64,000 bases of DNA from Beverwykella pulmonaria (Eukaryota; Ascomycota; Dothideomycetes; Pleosporales; Melanommataceae), in the NCBI GenBank assembly GCA_001599595.1, contig BCHH01000001.1, positions 310,001 to 374,000 on the forward strand, read 5' to 3'. Shown here piece after piece: positions 38,301 through 47,849 of this stretch. The notes below the pieces were generated by a model. It had not been told where the DNA came from. It made no database searches and saw only the letters and a list, made by a program, of their open reading frames with translations. The translations under genes and the position numbers were made by a program. Within the stretch, counting starts at the first letter, position 1, and each line of letters begins with the position of its first letter.

Positions 38301-38826
38301 CGACGGGTATATACCCCTATTCGTCCCTTCAGATAAAGTGGTGCGGGATGCTAATGCCGCACAAAGCAACAACCGCCTCAACGCGAACCGCATGCTGCGC
38401 GCCCGCAAAATTCTCTCGTATGTGGCAGAGCGCATTGAGCCTGGGCCTACCAAGGAGGAGCTCGAGGCGGGGGTGATGAAGCCAGAGGAGTATTTGGAGT
38501 TGTATTGTCAGAACCAGGTATTTACCGCCCCATCATGAGCAGTTTTTTAGTTTTTAGTTTTTTTGGTTTTGATCTTGCTGACAACCTATTTCTAGCGTCT
38601 GGCCCCGACCATGACACTCGCATCTATCCGTGCCCACGTCTGGAGAGGCGGCGGCGACGTAGTGCTATACTACAAAGCGAACGGTCGCAAGGAGATCAAG
38701 CACTCGCCATTCCGAGGCACACCGCCGCCGCCAGGTAGCACAGGCGTCTCTGAGAAGGCGTCATCTGATGCAGGAAGAAGCAGTCAACAGAGCTCAAGGG
38801 GAATCGTGGAGGGCAAGGTGTGTTGA
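35337..38826 (+). CDS. WDR48: WDR48/UAF1 homologue (deubiquitinase cofactor, WD40)
   Basis: Seven exons: 35337..35370, 35451..35529, 35575..36892, 36939..37149, 37201..38159, 38221..38517 and 38596..38826, giving 1042 residues. A WD40 propeller occupies about residues 20-440 ([47 protein letters not shown]). It is followed by [18 protein letters not shown] and a C-terminal ubiquitin-like region ([20 protein letters not shown]) typical of WDR48 proteins (DUF3337). WDR48/UAF1 activates USP1/USP12/USP46-type deubiquitinases. A Ser/Pro/Lys-rich insert of about 200 residues lies before the C-terminal domain. The tiny first exon (11 codons, [11 protein letters not shown]) was placed because its join gives [21 protein letters not shown] possible intron near 38310 was rejected because the frame reads through. 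Confidence 0.92.
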
Positions 38827-39084
38827 TCTGGAGTCATCGTTTCAAGGAAGAACGGGGAAAGTAAAGAGCGAGGAGAACGCGACGTTTGTTTCGTTATGTA
38901 TTGTACATAGTATTTTGCACATACCCCAGATTCAGTCTCTGTATGGTTGGCTGTTTCGTATAATACAAGGAGTCCAGCTGATGTACATCCGTCCTCTACC
39001 GTGTGCTCATTCATACTCGTACAGGCCCCACCGCTGCCTTCTAAATGTGTCCCTTCCTCATCCAAGTCTACATACACGTCATTC

Positions 39085-40088
39085 CTAAATCAGCTCCTCT
39101 ACACCCCCCAACAAATTACTCGCCCATTGATAACTCCCGAGAAAAATCGCCCCGCCCACGCTAATCCACCCCACCCTGGGCCCTATGCCCGCGAAAAAAG
39201 CCCGTGGTCCAGACTCTTTGACTATCGCGCTCAGCATTGTGATCATGGGCTGTTTTTCCTTGGCCAGCATCATGCGTGTCTTCAGTACGTCTAAAGGTGT
39301 GGTGATGCCTGCGGCGACGGCGCCGGCGACGCTGCCCAGTAATCCGCCTTCTAAGCCGGAAATCTGATTTACGCTAGAGGTGGAGGAGAGATGGGGGGTG
39401 CTGCGTGTAGAGAGTCGGTACCGTTTCAGGGCTTCCCAGAGCGGGAATTGGATTACGGTAAAGGGGACTTCGCGCATTATCGTTATCGACCAGCCGCGGT
39501 AGAGTTCTCGCCATACGTGTAGGTAGCCCCGAGAGCGCCGCTGGTCCAGGATGTAGGTGAGTGCTTCGAGCGAGGACTCGAATTGGCGCGCTTGCGCACG
39601 TTGTTTTACGACTTCTGTCGGAACGCGCACCGCGCATGCAGCGACTTCGCCCATACTTGCTGCTAGCATATGCACGCCCGCCGCCCGCCCGGGGTCGATT
39701 TCGCCGAGGTATGGTTTTCCTTCTGCATTGTACAGCGTTTGTCGTGTAGGGAGCAGGTGCCGCGTGAGAGAATCGTAGGTGATGAAGAATAAGGCGGCGC
39801 CGGGCGCCGAACCAATGAGTGCGCTACCCACGCCTCGGTATATGCCGGTGAAGCCGCCTGATGGGAGGAATCCTGAAGAGGATTGCAGGCGTGTTTTTAA
39901 GGTGTCGAGGGGGTACAAAGAGAGGTCGACGGTTGTGCCTGCGAGGCCGCCGGCCTGTATGTAGGTTAGAATGAGGAATATTAAGAAGATAGAAGGGGGA
40001 ATTGGATGAAGACGCGTACCAGGAGAGACCGGATGTAGGGTGATTCAATCCATGGCTGACCACGGAGCGGCAGGGGAGATTGTTGCAT
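39085..40088 (-). CDS. PET8: Mitochondrial S-adenosylmethionine carrier
   Basis: Exon 1 is 40088..40020, intron 40019..39955 (GTACGC, TCTAAC branch, TACAG) and exon 2 is 39954..39085, giving 312 residues. It has the three signature motifs of mitochondrial carriers: YPLDTLKTRLQ, VPTEVVKQRAQ and TPLDVLKTRMM, each at the end of the first helix of a repeat. The set of signatures and GSAPGAALFFITYD match the Pet8/Sam5 (SLC25A26) group, which exchanges cytosolic S-adenosylmethionine for S-adenosylhomocysteine across the inner membrane. The protein has a serine/proline-rich loop before the third repeat. The short first exon encodes the N-terminus up to RSLLAGGLAGTTVD. Confidence 0.9.
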
Positions 40089-40289
40089 TGTTTATGAATA
40101 GACATGGTGGTGGTGATGACGAGGTTGAGAAAGTTCGGGGAGGGTGGTCTGTGGGTCAGCCCTATTAATGAGCTAGTGGGGAAGCTTAAAGCGTTGAACT
40201 TCGCGGCCCATTCCTCCGCCAGTTTTCATAATCGAGTTGAAGGCTCGACTACCTGTCCATGGGAAGGTGGAAGTCAGGACTAATTGGTG

Positions 40290-41813
40290 ATGGATAGTAC
40301 GAGGTTGAGAGTTCGAGTGCTTGCTAGTACCGAGGTAGAATATAGAGAGAAGAAAGAGCTGGGCATCAAGCATGCGCCGGAGATCAAAAGAGAGCGTGGA
40401 AGCGAATGTGGAACGGTACCGAGAGACGATGAAGAATCCGAGGCTGATGCAAGTGAGGCTGGAAAATATAGCTCGGAATATGCTGTCAACGACATCCCCC
40501 CTTGTCAACGACGATCCGTGAGCGCCATCCAAGAAGCTCAACTGTAAATGTATTTTCACCTTCATCAATTATTCAAACTAATGTAGTTTAGGTCCCCAGA
40601 TGGAACATGTATCTTCGCCACCGATTATGATCGCGTGTTCTCCGTCTACCCCATCGACATGGACATCCTCTCCGAGTCCTCAACGCGCAGTCTCAACCCA
40701 TACGCCGCGTTCAAAAGCGCGGATCCACTCTGGGCATTCTCTATGAACCCTTATTTTGATCTGAATGATGCGAGTAGCGCGACTGTGTTGGTCAGTAGAC
40801 GGGATCAGTACATTAGTCTACATAATGCTTTATGGAACGTCTCCCAATCATCCCCAGCACAAGCAGAGTCAGACGACGAGCACGAGACCACGTCAGCCCA
40901 GACCCCGATAAACATCTCCACCAAACTCGCCTCCTACAAACTCATCGACCACCTCACTGAAGCCATTCTCACCCCCGCCTCTCTCATCCACACCCATGCT
41001 GGCACGCACTTCTTCGCCGGCACCAAAGACACTATTTCCCTCTTCGACCTCACATACACCTCTGACCCCATCTCCAAGATCCTTACTATCCCCTCAAAGA
41101 ACAACAAGCTGAAAGGAGGTGGCTACGGCTTCAAAGGCGTTGTCTCGGCGCTCTCTATATCCCCCTCGTCGTCAACGTCGCGGACGGGCGTCCTGGCGGC
41201 GGGGTCACGAACAAGATTTGTGGGGTTATATGACGCGGAGCGGAGTGGTAAGGAAATCACGCATTTCGAGCTGCCGGGTCAGATTTGGGGGCGAAAAGCC
41301 GTTGGATCTGGGGAGAATGCATTGCTAGGCGCAGGCGTCTCGCAGCTCAAATGGAGCACATGCGGGAAATACCTCTTCGTCGCCGAACGCAGTTCGGACG
41401 TCCTCCTCATCTACGACATTCGCAAGTTCGAGCGCGCGCTCGGGCACTGTGCAGGCAGGAAAGCGATGACGAATAAGAGGATGGGGTTTGATGTGTGGAG
41501 TGCGGGGGATGCGTATAAGGAAGGGGCAAGTGAAGTCTGGGCAGGTGGGACGGATGGGTGTGTGAGGGTGTGGAGAGATCCGCAGTCAAAAGAGGGGGCG
41601 GTGGAGGCTGATGAGGTTGTTGAGGTTTGTGACGAGCCGATTGCGAGTACACTTGTGCATTCGTGTGGGAGTTTGGCGGCTGTGGCGAGTGGGTGTTGGG
41701 AGATTGGTGGGGAGGGGAGGGGAGAGGGGAAGGTGCGGGTGAGAGGGGGTGGGAATGTACCGAGATTGAGGGAATGGGGCGGGCTGAAGATTCTGGGGCT
41801 GGGGAGTTGTTGA
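40290..41813 (+). CDS. WRAP53/TCAB1 (Swt21)-type WD40 protein
   Basis: Exon 1 is 40290..40543, intron 40544..40591 (GTAAAT...TTTAG) and exon 2 is 40592..41813, giving about 491 residues. Splicing restores QEAQLSPDGTCIFATDYDR, the first WD blade. Later blades include DYIS-type repeats, TKDTISLFDL, SQLKWSTCGKYLFVAERSS and GGTDGCVRVWRDP. The blade set looks like the WRAP53/TCAB1 group, whose yeast member Swt21 works with spliceosomal snRNPs. Human TCAB1 guides small Cajal-body RNAs. The start is uncertain (no strong context), and the C-terminus is glycine-rich. The assignment to this exact subfamily is moderate; a WD40 protein is certain. Confidence 0.78.
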
Positions 41814-42243
41814 GGGGGAGTGAGGGAGGCTTTGGAGGAGGCATAGTTAGTAGATGTGAGGTGGGATTGATACCCAGTCGAGCACTATATACACTGATTG
41901 TATACTGCATATATCATTCTGCTCGCGTTGGTCGCCGCCTTGCCAGAGTAGCTTCTAGAAGCAAAGCTATTAGGCTAGATGCACGCGGCCTGATAGACCT
42001 TTAAAGGGCCTTTAACATGTAATGACGGGCTCGGTCTTCACTATCGTAGATGCAGGAGGCGCAAATGATAGGATAGGCTAGTCAAGCCTGCAATTGGCTA
42101 TTCTATAACAATGAAGGGCAACCAACTCGGTCTGGTCACAATGTTATAGGATTGGCTGTGTTTGGCTAGACAGGTATTAGTAACCAATGTCCATAATAGT
42201 AAAGTTATGTAAAGATCTATAGACATTTGAATTTCAATATCTG
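41814..42243. other. Convergent intergenic region
   Basis: This stretch of 430 bp lies between converging 3' ends. It is AT-richer than the flanks, with short direct repeats (AGGCTAG-like). No gene is seen. Confidence 0.45.
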
Positions 42244-43318
42244 TTACAGCTCGTTGTGATCTTCGTGATACAGTTTAGATAGCCACCGACAGCCGAAGGC
42301 AGATTGAACCCTCGTCTCAAAATCAACCGTGTCCATCTTCTCATGCGCACTGTGTGCCATGACGGCCACTCCATCAAAAACTGAACTAGAGACGTGCGCA
42401 TCTCGGACCAAGTCTGCATCGAGGATTGTCGCGAGTAGGTGGTGGAGGGCGTCGTTCTTTGCGTCGTCACCGTACACAACTAAGTGATGTATCTGCTTTG
42501 GAAAATTGACATTTGGTGGAGAGTTGGCCAAAAGATGTCTCAGTGCGTCTCCGAGTGCGTCCAATTTGTTATCCTCTTTAATAATTGGGCCTCTCACCAT
42601 TCCCTCAATTGGGTCCACAATGCCAATCTCGTCTATGGTATATAAACCAACATTGAACCAATGAAAGCTGTAGTCCACCGCAAGAACAACCCAAGACTCC
42701 TCATGAGATCCAGGCAAAGCGTTGGGCATGTGTGCAAGCACCGCAGATTTGGCTGTCCGGATAGTGGGCAATACTTGACGAAGGCCGAGAGCCTGGAGAG
42801 CTTCCTGAGCAACACTCACTTTGTGCCCTTCGACGTCATCAAGGCCGAGTGCAGCAAAGCAGATGCTTGTACCGAGATATATTTCTACCGCTGTCTTGAG
42901 AGTCACTAACAAGGCCTTGGTGCTAGTGACATCTGCATGGCGACAAATATCTACGTCTAACCCAAACGCAGATGGCAGACCGTTTAGCGCCGGAGAAAGC
43001 AATCGACAGAGCGTGCTATTTTCGGTAACTACTGAGGCGTTGTTCTTTCTCATGAAAGCTTGGTACCCAGGAGGTCCTTGGACCTGGGCTACGGGGATGA
43101 ATGTTCCGTCTTTGAGGTAGATTGCAGCTATGCTGTTGACTACGTGTTACAGAAGAGCTAGCGAGGAAGAACGAAGCAACTTACCCGTAGTCAGGTGTTA
43201 GCCCAAAGGCTACTCCAGGAGCACGTGGACGGGGCGGATACTGAGCCGCAACGCCGAGTGCGGTAGTCAGAAGGCGTACCGCATATAATAGCAACAGGTT
43301 CGGAGTCCAGCGCGCCAT
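42244..43318 (-). CDS. Second secreted Hsp70-actin-fold protein
   Basis: Exon 1 is 43318..43185, intron 43184..43133 (GTAAGT...CAACAG) and exon 2 is 43132..42244, giving 340 residues. A clear signal peptide (MARWTPNLLLLYAVRLLTTA, then LGVAAQ) is followed by a degenerate Hsp70/actin ATPase outline: phosphate-1-like GVAFGLTPDYGIAAIYL (about 35-51), phosphate-2-like VVLAVDYSFHWFNVGL (about 193-208) and adenosine-like LVVYGDDAKNDALHHLL (about 262-278). As in the protein at 29931-31110, key Gly/Thr/Asp residues are altered and there is no substrate-binding domain. The two share fold outline but little sequence. Function is unknown; it may act as a pseudo-chaperone in the secretory pathway. Confidence 0.75.
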
Positions 43319-43782
43319 TTTGGAGGTCAATAATGCGAGTATGCAGAATACAACGGATGGGTGACTAATTGACGAGATGAGGTGGAGTCGTGGGTAATAA
43401 TTCGAACTAAACCTCCTCCCGTACAAGATGTTTGCGCCGTTGAGAAAAAACTACGCCGCTTAATAAAAGAGGCGTATTGGAGTATTCAACTAGGATCTGA
43501 AGCGAGGGGCATCACGATGTTCTTATTACCGACTACGCCGCATCTGTTGCCAAGATCTAACTTCGGTAAGGGAACCTATCTTTATGTTAGATTTTTCGAT
43601 TTTTTAGTGCTTCAGACTAAGCGGCTGGGTAATTTGGTCAGCTCGGTGGTGGAATACGTTATAGGTCTTACACCAAGAGTACTCTGACCGCGGCTAAAGT
43701 GAATATAAAATAGACATATGACCGCGTTGGAACAACATCACAGCAATATCACTCATATCATCTTCAACGAAAACTCCTCAAA
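43319..43782. promoter_or_regulatory. Divergent intergenic region with TATA box
   Basis: This gap lies between the second Hsp70-like gene and the small secreted-peptide candidate. A good TATA box (TATAAAA) lies at 43704-43710, about 73 bp before the ATG at 43783, followed by a CA-rich leader typical of expressed fungal genes. Confidence 0.5.
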
Positions 43783-43963
43783 ATGCGATTCTGCCAGACT
43801 TTTCAGATCTTACTATCATTCGCTCTACTAGTAATAGTCAACTTAGGTGAGGCAATTGCTTAACTACTTTCCTGTTCCCTAAGTGTCCAGTGAATCGGCG
43901 AACCAGCCATTTCCGTCGCTAGACAACCAAGAGATCACGTTAATACCGGTAATACATAGGTAG
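43783..43963 (+). CDS. Candidate small secreted peptide
   Basis: Exon 1 is 43783..43846, intron 43847..43883 (GTGAGG, TTAAC branch, TAAG) and exon 2 is 43884..43963, giving 47 residues. The first 21 residues are a strong signal peptide (MRFCQTFQILLSFALLVIVN, then L). The mature part would be a short hydrophilic peptide (SSESANQPFPSLDNQEITLI). A TATA box and CA-rich leader precede it. Without splicing the frame ends after 25 codons. The short 37-nt intron and the location at the edge of a decayed region mean this could equally be the 5' relic of a longer lost secreted-protein gene. No family recognised. Confidence 0.4.
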
Positions 43964-44283
43964 ACTGTGGCTAAAAGCAACCGGAAATGGCAAGTATATC
44001 ATGTCTTGGGAAAGGCGGAATTTGCCGCGTGGAAAGGGGAGGCGGGGATTTGGCGAGATGAGTTTCCTTCCTTTTGTCTAAGAAACATAGGTCTTTCTTT
44101 CTAATTGCCCGTGAACAGCGAATTCGGAGTGGGGGTACATGTGGCGTCAACTCCCTGTCTCATGGGCAAAGAGAATCAGACGATTTCCTCCACTTAATCT
44201 AGTTTATTAAGTGACCTCCATATGCGTATAGTTTTAGGATAGAGAAAAGTTTAGCCGCAACGGTCTTGCGTTTGAAAATTCCT

Positions 44284-44425
44284 TTCGACATTCAACCCTC
44301 TTTAAGCAGCAGTTTCACGATCTGTTCACGGTCTTTGCTTGACCCTGCCTGGTGGGTGCTGCCGTACCATCCATCCTGTATGTTAACATCGGCACCCTAG
44401 TTAAGTAACAGCTTAACAATACTAT
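44284..44425 (-). pseudogene. Ankyrin-repeat relic
   Basis: Reading the minus strand gives two ankyrin units (HDSIVKLLLN, then GADVNIQDGWYGSTHQAG, then REQIVKLLLKEG). The first unit is broken by TAG between LLN and GAD, and the second is followed by TGA. It probably belongs with the decayed STAND gene upstream (46560-45748), whose family often ends in ankyrin repeats. Confidence 0.6.
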
Positions 44426-44639
44426 CATGGCCCCTAACTAGATCATTCGATCCTACTCAGAGTTGATTGAAAAACTCAAATACAAATAGTAGCTAGCAAG
44501 ATGGAAAGAGGAGGGGAATTTGCGTCTCTAAAACTTGCGAGCCCATCGGCAAAGCCTTTTGGGCTGGGTCAGCTGCAGGTTAGCTACTGTGAGATGCAAG
44601 GAGGGAATGGGTAGGGAAGACTTACGGTGAGGAGTGCGG

Positions 44640-45264
44640 CTATAATCTTGCAGTCAGTTTGGTCTACATTTTCCGTATAGAACTCGACAGGTCAGTTATT
44701 ATCCGCAAAATACAAAGTTCTTCCATCTTCCGGCCGTAACGTATTTATAAGCGTCGCCGGTACCGTCCATGACGTGATCTCAGCTGATGACCTGAAAATG
44801 GTTGCACAAGGCCAATTTGTGCTGCGAGATAAGTACTTCCGGTCCTCTCTGGAGTACAGCCAGTCGATAACAGAATACACTTCTTGGGTGGTGGGGATTT
44901 AGCGGATTTCAACGACCATGGCGGGATCAGGGCCACTTTCTAAGTGAACGTTGACAATATGGCCCTCACAAGTCGCCTTGTCCTCATTTACGTCGTCGTA
45001 TTACATTTTTGAATATTGCTTTAGGTCGTTCCACGGGACCTGGTTGGGGAGGGGCTGCACACGATATGTGTACCCAGCCGAAGACCCGCCATCCAAAGCA
45101 ACTGGGTTGATGGTAAGCGTGTACGCTGCGTTTTTGTCTACCCTCTCATCCTTGCTAAGAATCTTAGCGTCTGTGTACGTGCAGGGTGGGATGGTTCCAA
45201 GGTATTTTTCACAGTTGGAAAGTGAGTTTTTAGATATGTGAGGCCGGGTCTTCTTTTGAAACAC
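44640..45264 (-). pseudogene. Decayed gene of unknown function
   Basis: One minus-strand frame stays protein-like for about 208 codons (YTLTINPVALDGGSSAGYTY, VYSVIDWLYSREDRKYL, TLINTLRPEDGRTLYF) and is interrupted by three in-frame stops: TAA at about 45003, TAA near 44900 and TGA near 44692. The frame holds across the stops with no shift, which suggests point mutation rather than a mis-read intron. A GTAAG just after IIAALLT near 44626 looks like a surviving donor. I recognise no domain. Confidence 0.55.
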
Positions 45265-45747
45265 TCTTTTGTAGTGTAGTCTATCAATTGCATGATATTG
45301 GTTCTCCTTTCTATGGTATTTAAACTGGTACAGAAAAAGCCGAGGTCTTCAACATTCGGACAGAGTTCCGGATCTAACTCCGAAGTCCCAGATTCGATAG
45401 CAAGAACCTTAACTAATTTCTGTATTGAAAGTGATCTTCTGGGGTGGATTACTCAAGCAAAAATTGGGCGGGCAAGCCCTCGAATGATCTCCCCTTGAGC
45501 ATTGATATGTTCCATGGCCGGGTTTTATGTATTATTTGGCCCACTTTCTTCTTGAGGTAGCCTTTGCAAAGTGCTTTTGAAATATCCTGCTATGGCCTGG
45601 GCTTTCATAATGTCGAAGTGAAGCGGCACAAGTAGAAACCTTGAGGTGTTTTGATAGAATCCTTAGATAAACGAATTGCGGAAGTAGATATGCATCCTGT
45701 AGGTGGCTTAATAATCCTGCTCTTCACCAATTCTTGTAGGTGTAGAT

Positions 45748-46560
45748 TCATTGCAGCTCGTCACTTGTGTGGTTCAGATATTCTGGCGTCAATATAGAGC
45801 CAAACGTCGTCCTCCTTAGATATACATGCTCTGACTGCGAAGTAGGCCCAGTGATTGGTTGTAATGTCCCCAGGAGATTGAGTATGTCTTTTCTTTGAGG
45901 GTCGAAGCGCGTAGTCAAAATGGTGCTCAATTCTTCTTGGGTTGATGCGTGAAATTCATCAAGAGCGTCCAAGACAATGAATGCTGTTGAATCGGCTCGA
46001 AGAAAGATAAGTGAAGCTGTATATAGATCCCAAAGAGGTCATAGAATTCAGTAGACATGGTCGGTGATATTTACACTAGCTATTTAGCAATGCATCTATA
46101 ACAGTACCCGCAGTGACAGTCTTCCTTGCTACTAGAATATCTAGACAAAGCGTCGTCTTTCCACACCGACGGAGCCACTTCTGAAACTCATCGGATTCCA
46201 ACAATCACATACCAGTGCCCTCCTGTCGTTTGGACATCATGTCGCTTTGTTAGATACATGATCAATCGGAGAAACTAAATCCAGAAGGGCCGGTCGTCTT
46301 TCTTGCTCTTCACGGTTGTCTGCGCGCTGGTTGAGACGGTTGACTCTAGCTTTGATATCGGAGGCTGTCCCGCCATGCGATTATCAGTCATTGTAGTTTA
46401 CTGATTCTGCTTCAAAGAAGTACCTGCTGAGATAGGGTAGGAATATGTTGAAGCCATTTGTGCTCAACGTAGGCCAAGACCGAAATCCATCGATCTCCTT
46501 CTGATCCCAGCGTAGTCTCTTCTGGGTCATACGAAGTCTCCTGGCACTCAAGTCTATGTC
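45748..46560 (-). pseudogene. STAND/NACHT (NLR-like) gene relic
   Basis: Pieces in order on the minus strand: RLRWDQKEIDGFRSWPTLST (46530-46437), the start of the fungal N-terminal STAND domain; VNRLNQRADNREEQERRPAL; a linker with DMMSKRQEGTG; then LLESDEFQKWL (about 46200), which in intact genes is preceded by W, here TGA; a truncated P-loop (CGKTTLC, with the first glycines deleted); and Walker B FIVLDALDEFHA (about 45970). Frameshifts and stops lie between them. Intact members are signal-sensing NTPases linked to heterokaryon incompatibility and innate-like responses. This copy cannot make a full protein. Confidence 0.75.
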
Positions 46561-47703
46561 CTCATGACTACTATACCCGAGTCCTCTACATCAATTCTAG
46601 TCATTTACAATTGCAACTACGGTTCAGATATGACTCAGAATTACCGTTTAGGTTTATTGAAGGGGAAAGAGGCCCAAAAATGTTCAGCGATTGTATGACT
46701 TTTCTATATAAAGACTGCTTGTTCTTGTGAGCTGTATGTTATAAACAACCCTGGTCAGTCTTTTGACTCATTGACCCAAGGTTCGTCAATTTGTTTGTTA
46801 GTGTTAGATTAAATAGATGTATTCAACTATATGCACAACGACTTGCTCAACATTAAGCCTCAATACCATTGCATTTATGAAGTAGTCGACAGATCTAAGT
46901 TCGAGCTGCTTCTATAGGAAAACGTGTTCCTGAGATATTTATTCATTCGTATGAGTCTCATAGCTTACTCACGTATCTCATCTCCTCTACACCCCACAAC
47001 GATTACTGTCTTCATAGCCGGGCATTGACCGGCCTTGGATCTCATGGACAGTGTTAAGAAATGAAGAATATATACTTGCATGATTCTTAATTATAAGCAA
47101 ACTGCCCCCTTTTTGCATTCTATCATCACTTCATTCCGTGACGGAATTGTCATCCAGTACCGCTCGTCCCTAATTCAACATGCATGCCGGTATAATTCGT
47201 TGCGCGCACAAATGACATGAACTATTGCAAGGTCTCAACCACATCCTAATCTTGTTGAATATTCAAGCAGGCTGTTTGAAAGTGACTCTTCCAGAGCTAA
47301 AATGTTTGTACCTTTTGGGGCGGAGTTTGCCTCCAGGGCTCGCTCTTCAATCCTAAGATTTATTTGCTTGCATAGTGATACTCTTCTGTCCTTCCAAAGG
47401 CCTGATGACTACAAACTCCAATTTTTCCCTTTGAGGGAACCTTGAACGCAGTGCTGTGTTGCGTCAAGGCAGGAGATAAACAACGGTCGATTGGTGGGAT
47501 ATCACCCCGAGAGAATTTTACCACCCCGGCTGGACTGACTCACTGCCCCACAATGCCCACGAAGAACCCCACTCCCACTGTTAGTTACGATAACGGCCTC
47601 TGAAGCTGCATCAGGCAGCAATTCACAACGCACCATATTTTGGCTATCTATATATTTTTTTTAGTTTCCAAAAAGTTTCCATGAATCATCAAGATATTGA
47701 AAT
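46561..47703. other. AT-rich non-coding stretch
   Basis: Over 1.1 kb of low-GC sequence with no frame longer than about 60 codons. It looks like further decayed sequence continuing from the pseudogenes. No repeat family is recognised. Confidence 0.5.
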
Positions 47704-47839
47704 GGCCCATTGGCGCAATGGTAGCGCGTCAGATTCCAGTTCGTGTGGATCTCCTGAAGGTTAGCTGGTACGTCACCAAATACACTTTCACCAAGTGAAT
47801 GCAATCTAACAAGCAACAGTTCGAATCAGCTATGGGTCA
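47704..47839 (+). tRNA. tRNA-Trp (CCA) with interrupted T-arm
   Basis: Acceptor GGCCCAT (47704-47710) pairs with ATGGGTC (47832-47838), with discriminator A at 47839. The D-arm is GCGC-AATGGTA-GCGC. The anticodon stem begins TCAGA with loop TTCCAG (anticodon CCA at 47736-47738), followed by a 12-nt insert at 47740-47751 in the canonical 37/38 intron position; it contains TGG, complementary to the anticodon, as tRNA introns usually do. The variable loop is AGGTT. The T-stem AGCTG (47763-47767) and T-loop TTCGAAT plus CAGCT (47820-47831) are perfect but separated by a 52-nt insert. A run of five T at 47845-47849 is a Pol III terminator. Without both inserts it is a 72-nt tRNA. One A-C mismatch remains at 31/39. 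Confidence 0.8.
47768..47819 (+). other. Spliceosomal-intron-like insert in the tRNA T-arm
   Basis: The 52-nt segment begins GTACGT, has TCTAAC ten bases before its end and finishes CAACAG: a full fungal spliceosomal intron signature. Exact removal restores a perfect T-arm (AGCTG-TTCGAAT-CAGCT). It holds a small hairpin (CACTT-TCACC-AAGTG). Its last two bases keep AGTTCGAATC, so a near-normal B-box survives. Confidence 0.75.
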
Positions 47840-47844
47840 TTATC

Positions 47845-47849
47845 TTTTT
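47845..47849 (+). terminator. Pol III T-run
   Basis: TTTTT five bases after the tRNA discriminator base. Confidence 0.65.

Noticed and set aside
38310..38334. Possible mini-intron in the WDR48 gene (GTATAT...TTCAG)
   Set aside because: The frame reads through it as [14 protein letters not shown], which fits the family, and 25 nt is too short to splice.
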